A stretch of 36,086 bases of DNA from Xanthobacteraceae bacterium (GCA_030041005.1 JASHOR010000049.1:1-36086), one strand, 5' to 3'; shown: positions 23,355 to 32,025, counted from the first letter of the stretch. Numbers and translations are program-made. Notes: a model not told the origin generated them from the letters alone.

Positions 23355-25133
23355 ATGGCGAAAATGAAAAATCGCGCGCGAGGCAAAGCCGACCCGGTCG
23401 TCACCGAGATCGTCCGCAACGGCGTGATAGCGGTGACCGAGGAAATGAAAACCAACCTCATGCGTACCGCCTACAACATCATCATCTACGAGGCGCTCGA
23501 CTTCACCACCGGCCTGTTCACCACCGAAGGCGAGACCGTCTCCATCGGCATCGGCCTGCCGATGTTCATTCGCGGCATGGCGGAAACGGTGAAGGCGAAA
23601 ATCAGGCACTTCGGCCGACAAAATATGCGGCCGGGCGACATCTACGTCACCAACGACTCCTATCTCACCGGCAGCCATCTCAATCACGTGACGCTGACGC
23701 TGCCGATTTTTTACCGGGGCGTGCTGGTCGGCTTCTCCTGCTGCATGGCGCATTGGCTCGACATCGGCGGCACGCTCGGCGGCATCACGACCGATATTTT
23801 TTCCGAAGGTCTTCAGATCCCCATTCTGAAGCTTCACGACCGCGGCAGGCCCAACGAGACGCTGATCGAAGTGATCAAGCAGAACATGAGGTTGCCGAGC
23901 CGTGCCATGGGGGATCTGCGCGCGCAGATCACGGCGGTGAAGACCGGCGAGCGGCGATTCCTTGAACTCGTCGACCGTTACGGCCGCGAGCAGGTCTTGG
24001 CTGCGATCGGCGCGATCATGGATCACTCCGAAGCCATGGCGCGGGCTCGTACGCGTTCCATCCCCGATGGTGTCTACGAGGCCGAGTCGTTCATGGACGA
24101 CGACGGCATCGAGATCGGCAAGCAGGTGCCTATACGCGTGCGGGTCATCGTCAAAGGCGAGGAGATGACCATCGACCTTACCGACGTCTCGCGCCAGGTG
24201 CGCGGCTCGTTCAACTCCGGCATAACGACCGGCCATGCCTGCTCGCAGGTCGCCTACAAGTGCCTCACCTCGCCGACCGATTACCCGATCAACGACGGCG
24301 CGTTTCGCAGCCTGCGCGCAATCGTTCCGCCCGGCCGCGTGGTCAGCGCGGTGCGGCCGGCGCCGATGCGGTGGTGGATGACTTACCCGATGACGATCGT
24401 CGACACCGTTTTCAAGGCGCTTGCTCCGGTCATTCCCGACCGGGTGATCGCCGGTCATCACGCCGATCTGGTGATCGCCGCCACCCACGGTATCAATACC
24501 AAGACCGCGGAATTTTTCCTTGCCAATTTCGGACCGCTCGGCGGCGGCTGGGGCGCCAAACGCAATGAGGACGGAGTGTCGGGCACAGTGTGCATCAACG
24601 ACGGCGACACGCACAATTCGCCGAGCGAGCAATCGGAAGTGAAATTCCCGCTGGTCGTCGAGCGCTATGCGCTCATTCAGGATTCCGGCGGCGCCGGCCG
24701 CTATCGCGGCGGCCTCGGGCTCGAGCGCGTGGTGCGCGCGCGCGTGCCCATGACGTTCAACAGCCATGTCGAGCGCGCCCATTGCAAGCCGTGGGGCCTG
24801 GCGGGCGGCAACGAGGCGACCGGCAACGAGGTGGCGATCAGGGTTGGCGGCCAATGGAAAACCGACTTTCCCAACGCCAAGGTCCTGGTCGCGTATTTGC
24901 AGCCGGGAGATGCGTTCCGCATGCGCTCGGGCGGCGGCGGCGGCTACGGCTCGGCGCTCGAGCGGCCGATCGAGGCCGTCGCGGCGGATGCCAGGCAGGG
25001 TTATATTTCGCTCGCTGCCGCGAAAGAATTTTACGGGGTCGTGCTCGATCCGAAAACATTCACGGCCGATTTGCAGGCCAGCGAACGGCTGCGGTCGGCG
25101 ATGCGCAGTGCGGGGCCAAATGCCGCCGCTTGA
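23355..25133 (+). CDS. hydantoinase/oxoprolinase subunit B (HyuB-type)
   Basis: A 592-residue protein of the HyuB/HydB family, the catalytic partner of HyuA. Family features are DPVVTEIVRNGVIAVTEEMK at the start, GDIYVTNDSYLTGSHLNHVT (about 92-111), PSRAMGDLRAQITAVKTGERR, and the C-terminal glycine-rich RSGGGGGYGSALERP (about 522-536), where ligand binding is thought to occur. The ATG at 23355 is chosen; a GTG four codons upstream is the alternative. Unusually it is separated from hyuA by about 500 bases, so it may have its own promoter. Together with HyuA it would catalyse ATP-dependent cleavage of a cyclic amide or a carboxylation; the compound is not known. Confidence 0.93.
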   Translation: MAKMKNRARGKADPVVTEIVRNGVIAVTEEMKTNLMRTAYNIIIYEALDFTTGLFTTEGETVSIGIGLPMFIRGMAETVKAKIRHFGRQNMRPGDIYVTNDSYLTGSHLNHVTLTLPIFYRGVLVGFSCCMAHWLDIGGTLGGITTDIFSEGLQIPILKLHDRGRPNETLIEVIKQNMRLPSRAMGDLRAQITAVKTGERRFLELVDRYGREQVLAAIGAIMDHSEAMARARTRSIPDGVYEAESFMDDDGIEIGKQVPIRVRVIVKGEEMTIDLTDVSRQVRGSFNSGITTGHACSQVAYKCLTSPTDYPINDGAFRSLRAIVPPGRVVSAVRPAPMRWWMTYPMTIVDTVFKALAPVIPDRVIAGHHADLVIAATHGINTKTAEFFLANFGPLGGGWGAKRNEDGVSGTVCINDGDTHNSPSEQSEVKFPLVVERYALIQDSGGAGRYRGGLGLERVVRARVPMTFNSHVERAHCKPWGLAGGNEATGNEVAIRVGGQWKTDFPNAKVLVAYLQPGDAFRMRSGGGGGYGSALERPIEAVAADARQGYISLAAAKEFYGVVLDPKTFTADLQASERLRSAMRSAGPNAAA

Positions 25134-25213
25134 GCCCAGCCGCGGGACTTGGTCCGACCGGGTTGGCGCGGCTCACAACATTGCGGTGCACAATCTGCAG
25201 GTTGCTGGCGCTT

Positions 25214-25242
25214 CTTGAAGCAGCGGTTAGCAGACGCCATAT
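25214..25242 (+). promoter_or_regulatory. predicted sigma-32 (RpoH) heat-shock promoter
   Basis: CTTGAAG at 25214-25220 and CGCCATAT at 25235-25242 are separated by 14 bases, close to the heat-shock consensus CTTGAAA-N13-17-CCCATnT. Transcription would start near 25249, giving a leader of about 80 bases before the hsp20 start. Confidence 0.75.
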
Positions 25243-25249
25243 TGCATTC

Positions 25250-25329
25250 AGGCTGCGCGAAAACCCGTTTCGCCGGTTTTGCCGGGCGCCGCAAGGGCCC
25301 ACAAAGTCGCTTGTTGAGGACTTTGAAGA
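25250..25329 (+). promoter_or_regulatory. ROSE-type RNA thermometer in the hsp20 leader
   Basis: The end of the leader forms a hairpin: CAAAGUC (25302-25308) pairs with GACUUUG (25319-25325), and CUU (25310-25312) pairs with GAG (25316-25318), leaving G25309 bulged. UCGCU at 25307-25311 matches the ROSE anti-Shine-Dalgarno consensus UYGCU and pairs with AGGA at 25317-25320, the ribosome binding site. A second hairpin, GCGAAA-ACCCG-TTTCGC, lies at 25257-25273, and a GC-rich one around 25284-25300. ROSE elements are known to control small heat-shock genes in rhizobia by melting at high temperature. Confidence 0.82.
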
Positions 25330-25755
25330 ATGTCCAGGGTGTCGTCGCTTTCAAGTCCGTTTTTGCTGGGCTTTGACGAGATCGAGCGCGTCCTCGACCG
25401 CGTCGGCAAGGCGGCCGATGGCTATCCGCCCTACAACATCGAGCGCATCCCGCGCGACGGGAACAGTCCGGAGCGGTTGCGAATTACCCTGGCGGTGGCG
25501 GGATTCACCCGCGATCAGCTCGATATCTCATTGGAGGAAAGCCAGCTTGTCATTCGCGGTCGCCAACTGGACGACAAGAGCCGTCAATACGTGCATCGCG
25601 GCATCGCCGCGCGCCAGTTTCAACGCATCTTCGTACTGGCCGACGGGATGCAGGTATTAGGTGCCGACCTGAAGAACGGATTGCTGTCGATCGATCTGGC
25701 CCGTCCGCAGCCGGAGCGCATCGTTAAATCGATTGCAATCAATGAATGCGATTAA
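25330..25755 (+). CDS. small heat-shock protein, Hsp20/alpha-crystallin family
   Basis: A 141-residue ATP-independent chaperone that binds unfolding proteins. The short N-terminal region (SSPFLLGFDEIERVLDRVGK) is typical of rhizobial class A small heat-shock proteins. The alpha-crystallin domain runs from about residue 35, with YNIERI, LRITLAVAGFTRDQLDISLE and ESQLVIRGRQ, then FQRIFVLADGMQVLGADLKNG with the conserved strand near the end, where family members usually read AxxxNGLL. It ends IVKSIAINECD. Expression is probably under a sigma-32 promoter and a ROSE thermometer. The next gene is DUF1150, the usual partner in alphaproteobacteria. Confidence 0.94.
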   Translation: MSRVSSLSSPFLLGFDEIERVLDRVGKAADGYPPYNIERIPRDGNSPERLRITLAVAGFTRDQLDISLEESQLVIRGRQLDDKSRQYVHRGIAARQFQRIFVLADGMQVLGADLKNGLLSIDLARPQPERIVKSIAINECD

Positions 25756-25805
25756 TGTACCCGGGCAGGACTCGACGTAGCGAGCAGATTTAGGAGTCGA
25801 GGGCC

Positions 25806-26084
25806 ATGACACATGAAAGACATGAACTGACTGGTAGGGATAACAAGATTGAAATGTCGCCGGAAGCGCTTGCCCAATTGGGCGACGGGCGAATTGCCTA
25901 CCTGAAGACGATACGGTCTGAAGACGTTCCAGCGTTGTTCCCGCAGGCGCCCGAAATCGCGCCGGGATTGAAGCTGTTCGCGCTGCACGCTGCCGATGGC
26001 ACGCCGATCATGCTCACCGACAGCCGCGAGGCGGCGATCGCCAATGCCTGGAAGCAGGAGCTGGAAACGGTCAGCGTGCACTGA
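25806..26084 (+). CDS. DUF1150 family protein
   Basis: A 92-residue protein of a family found almost only in alphaproteobacteria, commonly directly downstream of a small heat-shock gene. Recognisable parts are LAQLGDGRIAYLKTIRSEDV in the middle and KLFALHAADGTPIMLTDSRE, followed by AAIANAWKQEL at the C-terminus. It starts with ATG at 25806, with AGGAG and GAGGG upstream. The 50-base spacing from hsp20 suggests a common heat-induced transcript. The function of the family is not established. Confidence 0.88.
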   Translation: MTHERHELTGRDNKIEMSPEALAQLGDGRIAYLKTIRSEDVPALFPQAPEIAPGLKLFALHAADGTPIMLTDSREAAIANAWKQELETVSVH

Positions 26085-26171
26085 TCAGGAATCAAGGCCC
26101 AGGAATCGGGAATCAGGATACGGGGCCTGCGGCGCTATTCTTTGTCAGCTCGCCCGTACAGCGATTTGCGT

Positions 26172-26298
26172 CGTCATTGCGAGGAGCCCCGGCGGGGCGA
26201 CGAAGCGATCCAATGTTTGTTTTTTCGGCTTTGGATTGCTTTGCGGAGCCTGTCAACGGACGGCGACTTCGCGCGGGTCCGTTGGGCTCGCAATGACG
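26172..26298. repeat. dispersed palindromic repeat (CGTCATTGCGAG family)
   Basis: CGTCATTGCGAGGAGCCC at the left and GGGCTCGCAATGACG at the right are complementary ends, with inner arms GCGATCCAATG and TTGGATTGC also pairing in part. This repeat is common in Bradyrhizobium and related genomes. It occupies most of the 251-base gap between the DUF1150 gene and the convergent DHA2 transporter gene. Confidence 0.85.
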
Positions 26299-26335
26299 AT
26301 TCAATCTGATCGGACTGCAGCCCGACGACGGACGG

Positions 26336-27760
26336 TTACCACGAACCGTAGTGCTCTGGTACGCGGGTGATCAACGGTAGCGCGGCGACGAGCAGCGCGC
26401 CCGCCATGGCGAAGACCCAGGCTTGGATACGGCCGGGATCATTGGAACTGGCGATAACCGCCGTGGCGATCGAGATTGTGATGATTGCTCCGATCTGCAT
26501 GCACATCGACCGTATTGCGGCAAGAGTCGAGGAGTGCTCAGGCGCCAGTTGCAGTCCGGCGCTGCGGCTGGCCGGGTTGTTTGCCCCGCGGCCGAGCCCG
26601 ATGAGGAAGGCGGAACCGGCGAGCCACGCGTAGGGTGGAATACCGGCGGCCGGACCGAGAGCAAGCAGCACCATCCCGGTGGCGATAACGACGCCGCCGA
26701 CGTAGAGCGGTGGCCGGTAGCCCGTGCGCCGTAACGCCAATGCAGCAGCAATTGACAATAGGATTGCGGCAGCCCCTTGGGCGATAAGCAACGTGCCGGA
26801 GTCCAGGGCGTCGATGCCGTAGCGGTTGGTTGCGTAGAGCGGGACGAGCGCTATCACGCCGGAGGTGATGCCCCCGAAGAGTCCGTTGACCAGGTTGACC
26901 GCGCCGAAGCCTGACCCGTGAATCAGACGCGGAGCGATGAATGGGCGCGCCGAACGGTTGATGTGACGAAAGAACATCCACAGAGCGACAATCGCGAAGG
27001 CCAACGGCACCACGAACACAGGCGACCATGCGTGCGCATCCTTTTCGCCCAGATAGCTGACAGCAAACATGCCGGCGAACAGGCCGCCACCGATCAGCGC
27101 CATACCAGTGGCATCCATGCTCGGGTGGGTTCCTCCCGTCCGTGATCGATCCCGCGGCACGTAGCACAGTGCCGTGACGATGACCGCCATGCCGATCGGC
27201 ACATTGACGAAAAAGATGCCCCGCCAGCTCCAGTACGACACGAACAACCCGCCGAAAATCGGTCCGATCATCGAACCGATCGAGAAGATACTGCCAAATA
27301 AGCTGACGGCGCGATCGCGCACGCTGCCGAAGTGATCCACGATGATCCCGGTCGCCGAGGGTGTGAAGCCCGCTCCGCCGGCTGCCTGTACCGCGCGCAA
27401 CGCGATGAGCAGATAGATGTTGTCGGTCAGCCCGCAGCACAGCGAGGCTACGGTGAAGGCGACGACCGAGCCGACGAATACCCTGCGGCAGCCGTACTGC
27501 TCGCTGAGCTTCCCGCTGACCGGGAGGGTTAGCACAAATCCGAACGAGTAGGCCGTGATGGTCCATCCGGCCCAGTTGATCGACGTTCGCAACCCCTGCT
27601 GCAAGGAATGCAACGCCGTCGCAACGATAGTCGAGTCGACCGACATCATCAGCAACGCGAGGCCGACGATCGAGAAGACCAGCGTGCGGCGAACGGGCCG
27701 ATCCTCGCCGCGAAGACTCAAAAAGTCGTCGGCCCCGCGGGCATCATGCTGGACATGCAT
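26336..27760 (-). CDS. MFS transporter, DHA2 (EmrB/QacA-like, 14-helix) drug efflux family
   Basis: A 474-residue inner-membrane drug:H+ antiporter. The first helix carries LLMMSVDSTIVATALHSLQQ, the D1-type motif of the DHA2 family. The loop 2-3 motif is GKLSEQYGCRRVFVG, and the antiporter motif C is GSMIGPIFGGLF, followed by YWSWRGIFFVNVPIGMAVIV, diagnostic of DHA2. Hydrophobic segments suggest 14 helices. No outer-membrane or adaptor protein is adjacent, so it may work alone. The ATG at 27760 has no good ribosome binding site; a later start is possible but would remove little. It sits between the heat-shock unit and the core block, apparently as a separate unit. Confidence 0.9.
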   Translation of the reverse strand: MHVQHDARGADDFLSLRGEDRPVRRTLVFSIVGLALLMMSVDSTIVATALHSLQQGLRTSINWAGWTITAYSFGFVLTLPVSGKLSEQYGCRRVFVGSVVAFTVASLCCGLTDNIYLLIALRAVQAAGGAGFTPSATGIIVDHFGSVRDRAVSLFGSIFSIGSMIGPIFGGLFVSYWSWRGIFFVNVPIGMAVIVTALCYVPRDRSRTGGTHPSMDATGMALIGGGLFAGMFAVSYLGEKDAHAWSPVFVVPLAFAIVALWMFFRHINRSARPFIAPRLIHGSGFGAVNLVNGLFGGITSGVIALVPLYATNRYGIDALDSGTLLIAQGAAAILLSIAAALALRRTGYRPPLYVGGVVIATGMVLLALGPAAGIPPYAWLAGSAFLIGLGRGANNPASRSAGLQLAPEHSSTLAAIRSMCMQIGAIITISIATAVIASSNDPGRIQAWVFAMAGALLVAALPLITRVPEHYGSW

Positions 27761-27902
27761 ATGTCGTTTAATATCAGGCGGCTGGGGATTTGAGTCCCTC
27801 CACTCCTGCGTGCCCAGGCATGCCGGGACCGCGAGTGGCCTTGGACAGAAGGCCGAAGATCCAAATCCTCCGAGAGTCTCGAAAAGGTCGACTGCAGCGA
27901 GC

Positions 27903-28364
27903 CTACGCCGCGGATGCCGACGGCATCGCCAGTACCGCGTAAAGCGCTTCGGCGTCGTCCGAGGCTCGCAGCTTATGGGCGATGGTCGGATCGCGCAAAA
28001 GCCGCGCCACGCGCGCCAGCGCCTTCAAATGGTCGGCGCCGGCGCCTTCGGGCGCGAGCAAAAGAAAGATCAGATCGACCGGCTGACCGTCCAGCGCCTC
28101 GAAATCGACCGGGCGGTCGAGCCGCGCGAACAGGCCGAACAGCCGCGTCAGGTTCGGCATTTTGCCGTGCGGGATGGCGATGCCGTTGCCGACGGCCGTC
28201 GAGCCGAGCTTTTCGCGCTGCATCAGGATATCGAAGATCGCGCGCTCGCTCAGGCCGGTGAGAACGGCGGCGCGCGCAGCGAGATCGTGCAGGACCTGCT
28301 TCTTGCTGTTGACCTTGAGCGCCGGGAGAACGGCGTTCGGCGCGACCAGATCGGTAAGCGGCAT
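27903..28364 (-). CDS. ptsN: nitrogen regulatory phosphotransferase EIIA-Ntr
   Basis: A 153-residue EIIA protein of the PTS-Ntr phosphorelay (PtsP-PtsO-PtsN), which adjusts nitrogen, potassium and carbon responses rather than sugar uptake. The N-terminal part opens MPLTDLVAPNAVLPALKVNS; the active-site histidine is H66 in GNGIAIPHGKMPNLTRLFG. IFLLLAPEGAGADHLKALARVARLLRD is the conserved C-terminal half. The start at 28364 is chosen by family length; the longer frame upstream is not conserved in form. It is the last gene of the rpoN block, 171 bases after the hibernation factor gene. Confidence 0.95.
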   Translation of the reverse strand: MPLTDLVAPNAVLPALKVNSKKQVLHDLAARAAVLTGLSERAIFDILMQREKLGSTAVGNGIAIPHGKMPNLTRLFGLFARLDRPVDFEALDGQPVDLIFLLLAPEGAGADHLKALARVARLLRDPTIAHKLRASDDAEALYAVLAMPSASAA

Positions 28365-28535
28365 GAGAAACCTGAAAGATAGACGGCCGCGTTCTGCGGC
28401 ATTAGCCTGATCGCCTTGGTGAAGGTTACGGATGGTGCTCGGCTTCTTGCATTGGCATGATCTTGTCGCCTTTCGGGCCTGCCGGCCGATCATGCTCCCA
28501 AGGGCGGCGGACCATAGGGATCGCTCCTGCCCGCG

Positions 28536-29126
28536 TCAATGGGTATCGCCGGCCGCCCCCGATTGTGGATCGATCCAGCCGAAATGGCCATCGGCGCGGC
28601 GATACACCACGTTGATTCCGCCATGAGCGGCATGTCGAAAGACCACGACTGGGGCGCCGGTCATGTCAAGTTCGCTGACCGCCTCGCTGACCGACAATTG
28701 CCTCAAAGCGGTCGTCGATTCAGCGATGATAACCGGAGTGAAGCCGTCGGCGTCGGCTTCGCTCTGCTCCTCCGGGGCGGCGATGATATAGCTGGCCGCA
28801 ACGGTTTCGGTGCGACCGTCGAGCCTTTCGGGACGATGTTCCTTCAGGCGCCGGTGGTAGCGGCGCAGGCGCTTCTCGATGCGCAAAGCCGCTTGGTGAG
28901 CGCTGGCATAAGCGTCGACGGCCGTGCCTTCGGCCTGCAGCGTGATTTTGGAATCGAGATGAATGGCGCACTCGGTGCGGAACCCGGAACCGTCGCGCTC
29001 CAGCGTTGCGTGTCCTGAATAGCCGCCGTCGAAATATTTGCTCATCGCCTCGGCGATGCGATCGCTGACCCGCTCGCGCAATGCGTCGCCGACGTCGAGA
29101 TTCTTTCCCGAAACGCGAAAAGACAT
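28536..29126 (-). CDS. hpf: long-form ribosome hibernation promoting factor (HPF/RaiA, sigma-54 modulation)
   Basis: A 196-residue ribosome-binding protein. The N-terminal HPF domain (about 1-105) shows SFRVSGKNLDVGDALRERVS and the basic helix RIEKRLRRYHRRLKEHR, which contacts 16S rRNA. The C-terminal dimerisation domain (about 135-190) shows SVSEAVSELDMTGAPVVVFR and GGINVVYRRADGHFGWIDP; its presence marks the long form that alone drives 100S ribosome formation. GGAGG lies 5 bases before the ATG at 29126. The gene usually follows rpoN, as here. Confidence 0.94.
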   Translation of the reverse strand: MSFRVSGKNLDVGDALRERVSDRIAEAMSKYFDGGYSGHATLERDGSGFRTECAIHLDSKITLQAEGTAVDAYASAHQAALRIEKRLRRYHRRLKEHRPERLDGRTETVAASYIIAAPEEQSEADADGFTPVIIAESTTALRQLSVSEAVSELDMTGAPVVVFRHAAHGGINVVYRRADGHFGWIDPQSGAAGDTH

Positions 29127-29283
29127 GCCAGCCTCCATGAAGCAGTCCACTGCCGGCGTGGAGCGACGGCCAGGACGAACGACCACATGGACCCTCCTCG
29201 TTCGGCGCTGCGCCAGCCGGCGATGCCGCGTGTCAGCCGCATCCTCGACCTAGGTATTGGCGGGCGCCGAGTCAACGCGGTGC

Positions 29284-30810
29284 TTAAGGCGCGGCGGCCA
29301 CCTGCTTCTCGCGCCGCCGCTGTACCGAGGACGGAATGCGCATGGCTTCCCGGTATTTGGCCACCGTGCGCCGGGCGATTTCGATCCCGGCCTCGCGCAG
29401 CTTTTCGACGATGGTGTCGTCGGACAACACGTCGCTCGGCTTCTCGCCGTCGACCAGTTGTTTGATCCGGTGACGGACCGCTTCCGCGGAGTGCGCTTCG
29501 CCGCCGTAAGCGGCCGCGATCGACGAGGTGAAAAAATATTTCAGCTCGAAAATGCCGCGGCTGGTCGCCATGTATTTGTTGGCTGTGACGCGCGACACCG
29601 TCGATTCGTGCATGCCGATGACGTCGGCAACGGTCTTGAGATTGAGCGGGCGCAGGTGTGCCACGCCGTGAGCGAAGAAAGCGTCCTGTTGGCGGACGAT
29701 CTCGTTGGCGACTTTCAGGATGGTGCGGGCGCGCTGGTCGAGCGCCCGCACCAGCCATGTGGCGCTCTGCAGTCGCTCGGCGAGATAGGATTTGTCGCTG
29801 TCTCGCCGCGCCGTGGCGGAAACCTCGGAGTAGTAGCGCTTGTTGACCAGGACTTTCGGCAGGGTGTCGGAATTGAGTTCGACCAGCCAGCCGCCGTCTG
29901 GTGCCGCGCGCACGAAGACGTCCGGCACGATGGGCTGCACCGGCGCCGAACCGAAGGCCAACCCGGGCTTCGGATTGAGCTTGCGGATCTCCGCGATCAT
30001 TTCGGCAAGGTCCTCGTCGTCGACGCCGCAGAGCTTTTTCAAGCTGCCGTAGTCCCGCCGAGCAAGCAGATCGAGGCGGCCAACGAGCGCCTGCATGGCC
30101 GGATCGAAGCGGTCTTGTTCCTTGAGCTGGATCGCCAGGCATTCGGCGAGGTCGCGGGCACAGACGCCGGGCGGATCGAAGCCCTGCACGACATGGAGGA
30201 CGCCCTCGATTTCGGCTGTGCTTGTTCCCAGTTTCTCCGCCGCCGTTTCAAGATCGCCGGCGAGGTATCCGGACTCGTCCACCATGTCGATCAGATATTG
30301 CCCGATCATGCGCCGTGCGGGATCGGCGATGGCGAGCGTGAGCTGCTCGCGCAGCCAGTCGCTTAATGTCACCTCGGTGGAGACGAACGATTCCAGGTTA
30401 TACTCGCCGTCGCCTCCGCCCGAGCCGATGCCTGCCCAAACCGAGTATCCGGCCGGCAGATCCGAACCGTTGCGCGGCCCCGGCGGCTCCGATTCGTCCG
30501 CAGAGCCATCATCGGGCGACCGTTCCGATGTATCGGCCTTCGTGGTTTCGGGTTCCGCGCTCTCGCTGCGGTTCCACGGCTCGTCGCCCGGCGACGGTGC
30601 TTCCGGCGTGCGACCGTCGCCGGCCGGCGTCTGGGCTGCTGCGTCCTGATCGAGACCGCGCTCGAGCAGGGGGTTACGCTCGACTTCCGCGTCGACATAG
30701 CCGGCCAGATCGAGATTCGAGAGTTGCAGCAGCTTGATGGCCTGCATCAACTGCGGCGTCATCACCAGCGCTTGGCTCTGCCTCAGTTGCAGTCTTTGGG
30801 TCAGCGCCAT
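29284..30810 (-). CDS. rpoN: RNA polymerase sigma-54 factor
   Basis: A 508-residue alternative sigma factor that reads -24/-12 promoters with enhancer-binding activators, controlling nitrogen and other functions. Region I is the glutamine- and leucine-rich N-terminus, MALTQRLQLRQSQALVMTPQ. Region II is the acidic linker (about 55-140). The core-binding region includes SDWLREQL and GYLAGDLETAAEKLG. The HTH shows MHESTVSRVTANKYM, and the RpoN box reads ARRTVAKYRE, followed by AMRIPSSVQRR. The start at 30810 begins directly with region I; no strong ribosome binding site is visible. It lies 98 bases after lptB. Confidence 0.96.
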   Translation of the reverse strand: MALTQRLQLRQSQALVMTPQLMQAIKLLQLSNLDLAGYVDAEVERNPLLERGLDQDAAAQTPAGDGRTPEAPSPGDEPWNRSESAEPETTKADTSERSPDDGSADESEPPGPRNGSDLPAGYSVWAGIGSGGGDGEYNLESFVSTEVTLSDWLREQLTLAIADPARRMIGQYLIDMVDESGYLAGDLETAAEKLGTSTAEIEGVLHVVQGFDPPGVCARDLAECLAIQLKEQDRFDPAMQALVGRLDLLARRDYGSLKKLCGVDDEDLAEMIAEIRKLNPKPGLAFGSAPVQPIVPDVFVRAAPDGGWLVELNSDTLPKVLVNKRYYSEVSATARRDSDKSYLAERLQSATWLVRALDQRARTILKVANEIVRQQDAFFAHGVAHLRPLNLKTVADVIGMHESTVSRVTANKYMATSRGIFELKYFFTSSIAAAYGGEAHSAEAVRHRIKQLVDGEKPSDVLSDDTIVEKLREAGIEIARRTVAKYREAMRIPSSVQRRREKQVAAAP

Positions 30811-30908
30811 GACAGGGCCGAAATGGTCCGATTCTTGCTTCTGGCCCTTTGTACAGCAGTTCAGCCCCCCAATCGTCAACGGAATTCGGCAGCGTTCAGC
30901 CGGCAACC

Positions 30909-31907
30909 TTAAAGGCGGAATTCCTCCCCAAGATAAAGCCGGCGCACATCCGGATTGTTGACGATATCGTCGGCGCGGCCCTCCATCAGCACTTCCCCGG
31001 AATAGATGATGTAGGCGCGGTCGGTCAGGCCGAGCGTTTCGCGCACGTTGTGGTCGGTGATGAGCACGCCGATGCCGCGATTGGTCAAATGTCGGACCAG
31101 CTCCTGGATGTCGCCGACCGCAATCGGGTCAATGCCGGCAAACGGCTCATCGAGCAGCATGTAGTTCGGCCGGGTGGCGAGTGCGCGCGCTATCTCGACG
31201 CGGCGCCGCTCGCCGCCCGAGAGCGCGATTGTGGGCGTTTTGCGCAGTCTGGCGATGTTGAATTCCTCGAGCAGCGCATCGAGGTCGCGCTCGCGGCGCT
31301 TGCCGTTGGGCTCCACGACTTCGAGCACGGCACGGATGTTCTGCTCGACGTTCAATCCGCGGAAGATCGAGGCTTCCTGGGGCAGATAGCCGATGCCGAG
31401 GCGCGCGCGCTGATACATCGGCAACCTTGTCACGTCATGGCCGTCGAGTTCGATCCGCCCCCGGTCGGCCTTGATCAGGCCGGTAATCATGTAGAACACG
31501 GTCGTTTTGCCGGCGCCGTTCGGGCCAAGCAGGCCGACGGCCTCGCCCTGACGCAGGTGCAGACTGACCTTGTTCACGACCTTGCGGCCGACGAAGCTCT
31601 TTTCCACACCGTGAACCTCAAGGAGCCCCTTGCGATCCGCGATCGTGGCGGCATTGTTGACGGCCTGCCGCAGCGGTCGAACGACCGCGCGCGGCCGGTT
31701 CGGCGGCGTTGGCTGGCGTTCTTGACGCTCTTGCGGTTGCGGCTTGGCGCGCGCCTTGCTCCTCGACGGCTGCACGCTGACGATGTCGACATAGGTGGAG
31801 CTGATGGCGCCGCCCATGGTCGCCAGCCTGATGGCGTCGCCGTCGCTGACCGGCACGCGGCGCCGCTGCCTCGGCCGGGAATGGAAGTATGAGAATATGT
31901 TCAGCAC
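30909..31907 (-). CDS. lptB: lipopolysaccharide export ABC transporter ATP-binding protein
   Basis: A 332-residue ATPase that powers LPS extraction by LptBFG at the inner membrane. From residue 95 it is a standard LptB: Walker A GPNGAGKT at about 128-135, the Q-loop LPQEASIFRGLNVEQNIRAV, the signature LSGGERRRVEIARAL, Walker B YMLLDEPFAGIDP, and the H-loop LITDHNVRETL. It ends RRLYLGEEFRL. The first 95 residues are a basic, proline-rich extension beginning MLNIFSYF, which resembles other Bradyrhizobium-type LptB proteins and supports the GTG start at 31907. An ATG at residue 31 is the alternative. lptA lies 118 bases upstream. Confidence 0.94.
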   Translation of the reverse strand: MLNIFSYFHSRPRQRRRVPVSDGDAIRLATMGGAISSTYVDIVSVQPSRSKARAKPQPQERQERQPTPPNRPRAVVRPLRQAVNNAATIADRKGLLEVHGVEKSFVGRKVVNKVSLHLRQGEAVGLLGPNGAGKTTVFYMITGLIKADRGRIELDGHDVTRLPMYQRARLGIGYLPQEASIFRGLNVEQNIRAVLEVVEPNGKRRERDLDALLEEFNIARLRKTPTIALSGGERRRVEIARALATRPNYMLLDEPFAGIDPIAVGDIQELVRHLTNRGIGVLITDHNVRETLGLTDRAYIIYSGEVLMEGRADDIVNNPDVRRLYLGEEFRL

Positions 31908-32025
31908 GCCGATCTCGGGCAGTTGGTCTGCGCTCCCTGGCCACCCTGCTCAATTCGGGCCCAACGCGGCAACATCGGCGGGGCAGCCTTCGCCGATCGA
32001 ACACGGACGCGCAGCACCAGTGCGT

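Noticed and set aside
23118-24854. Extension of the small minus-strand frame through the hyuB region
   Set aside because: The extension is antisense to a well-supported HyuB gene and lacks domain features.
27770-27815. tRNA 3'-end-like sequence (GGGGATTTGAGTCCC)
   Set aside because: It lacks the T-loop cytosine, and no acceptor, anticodon or D-arm can be formed around it.
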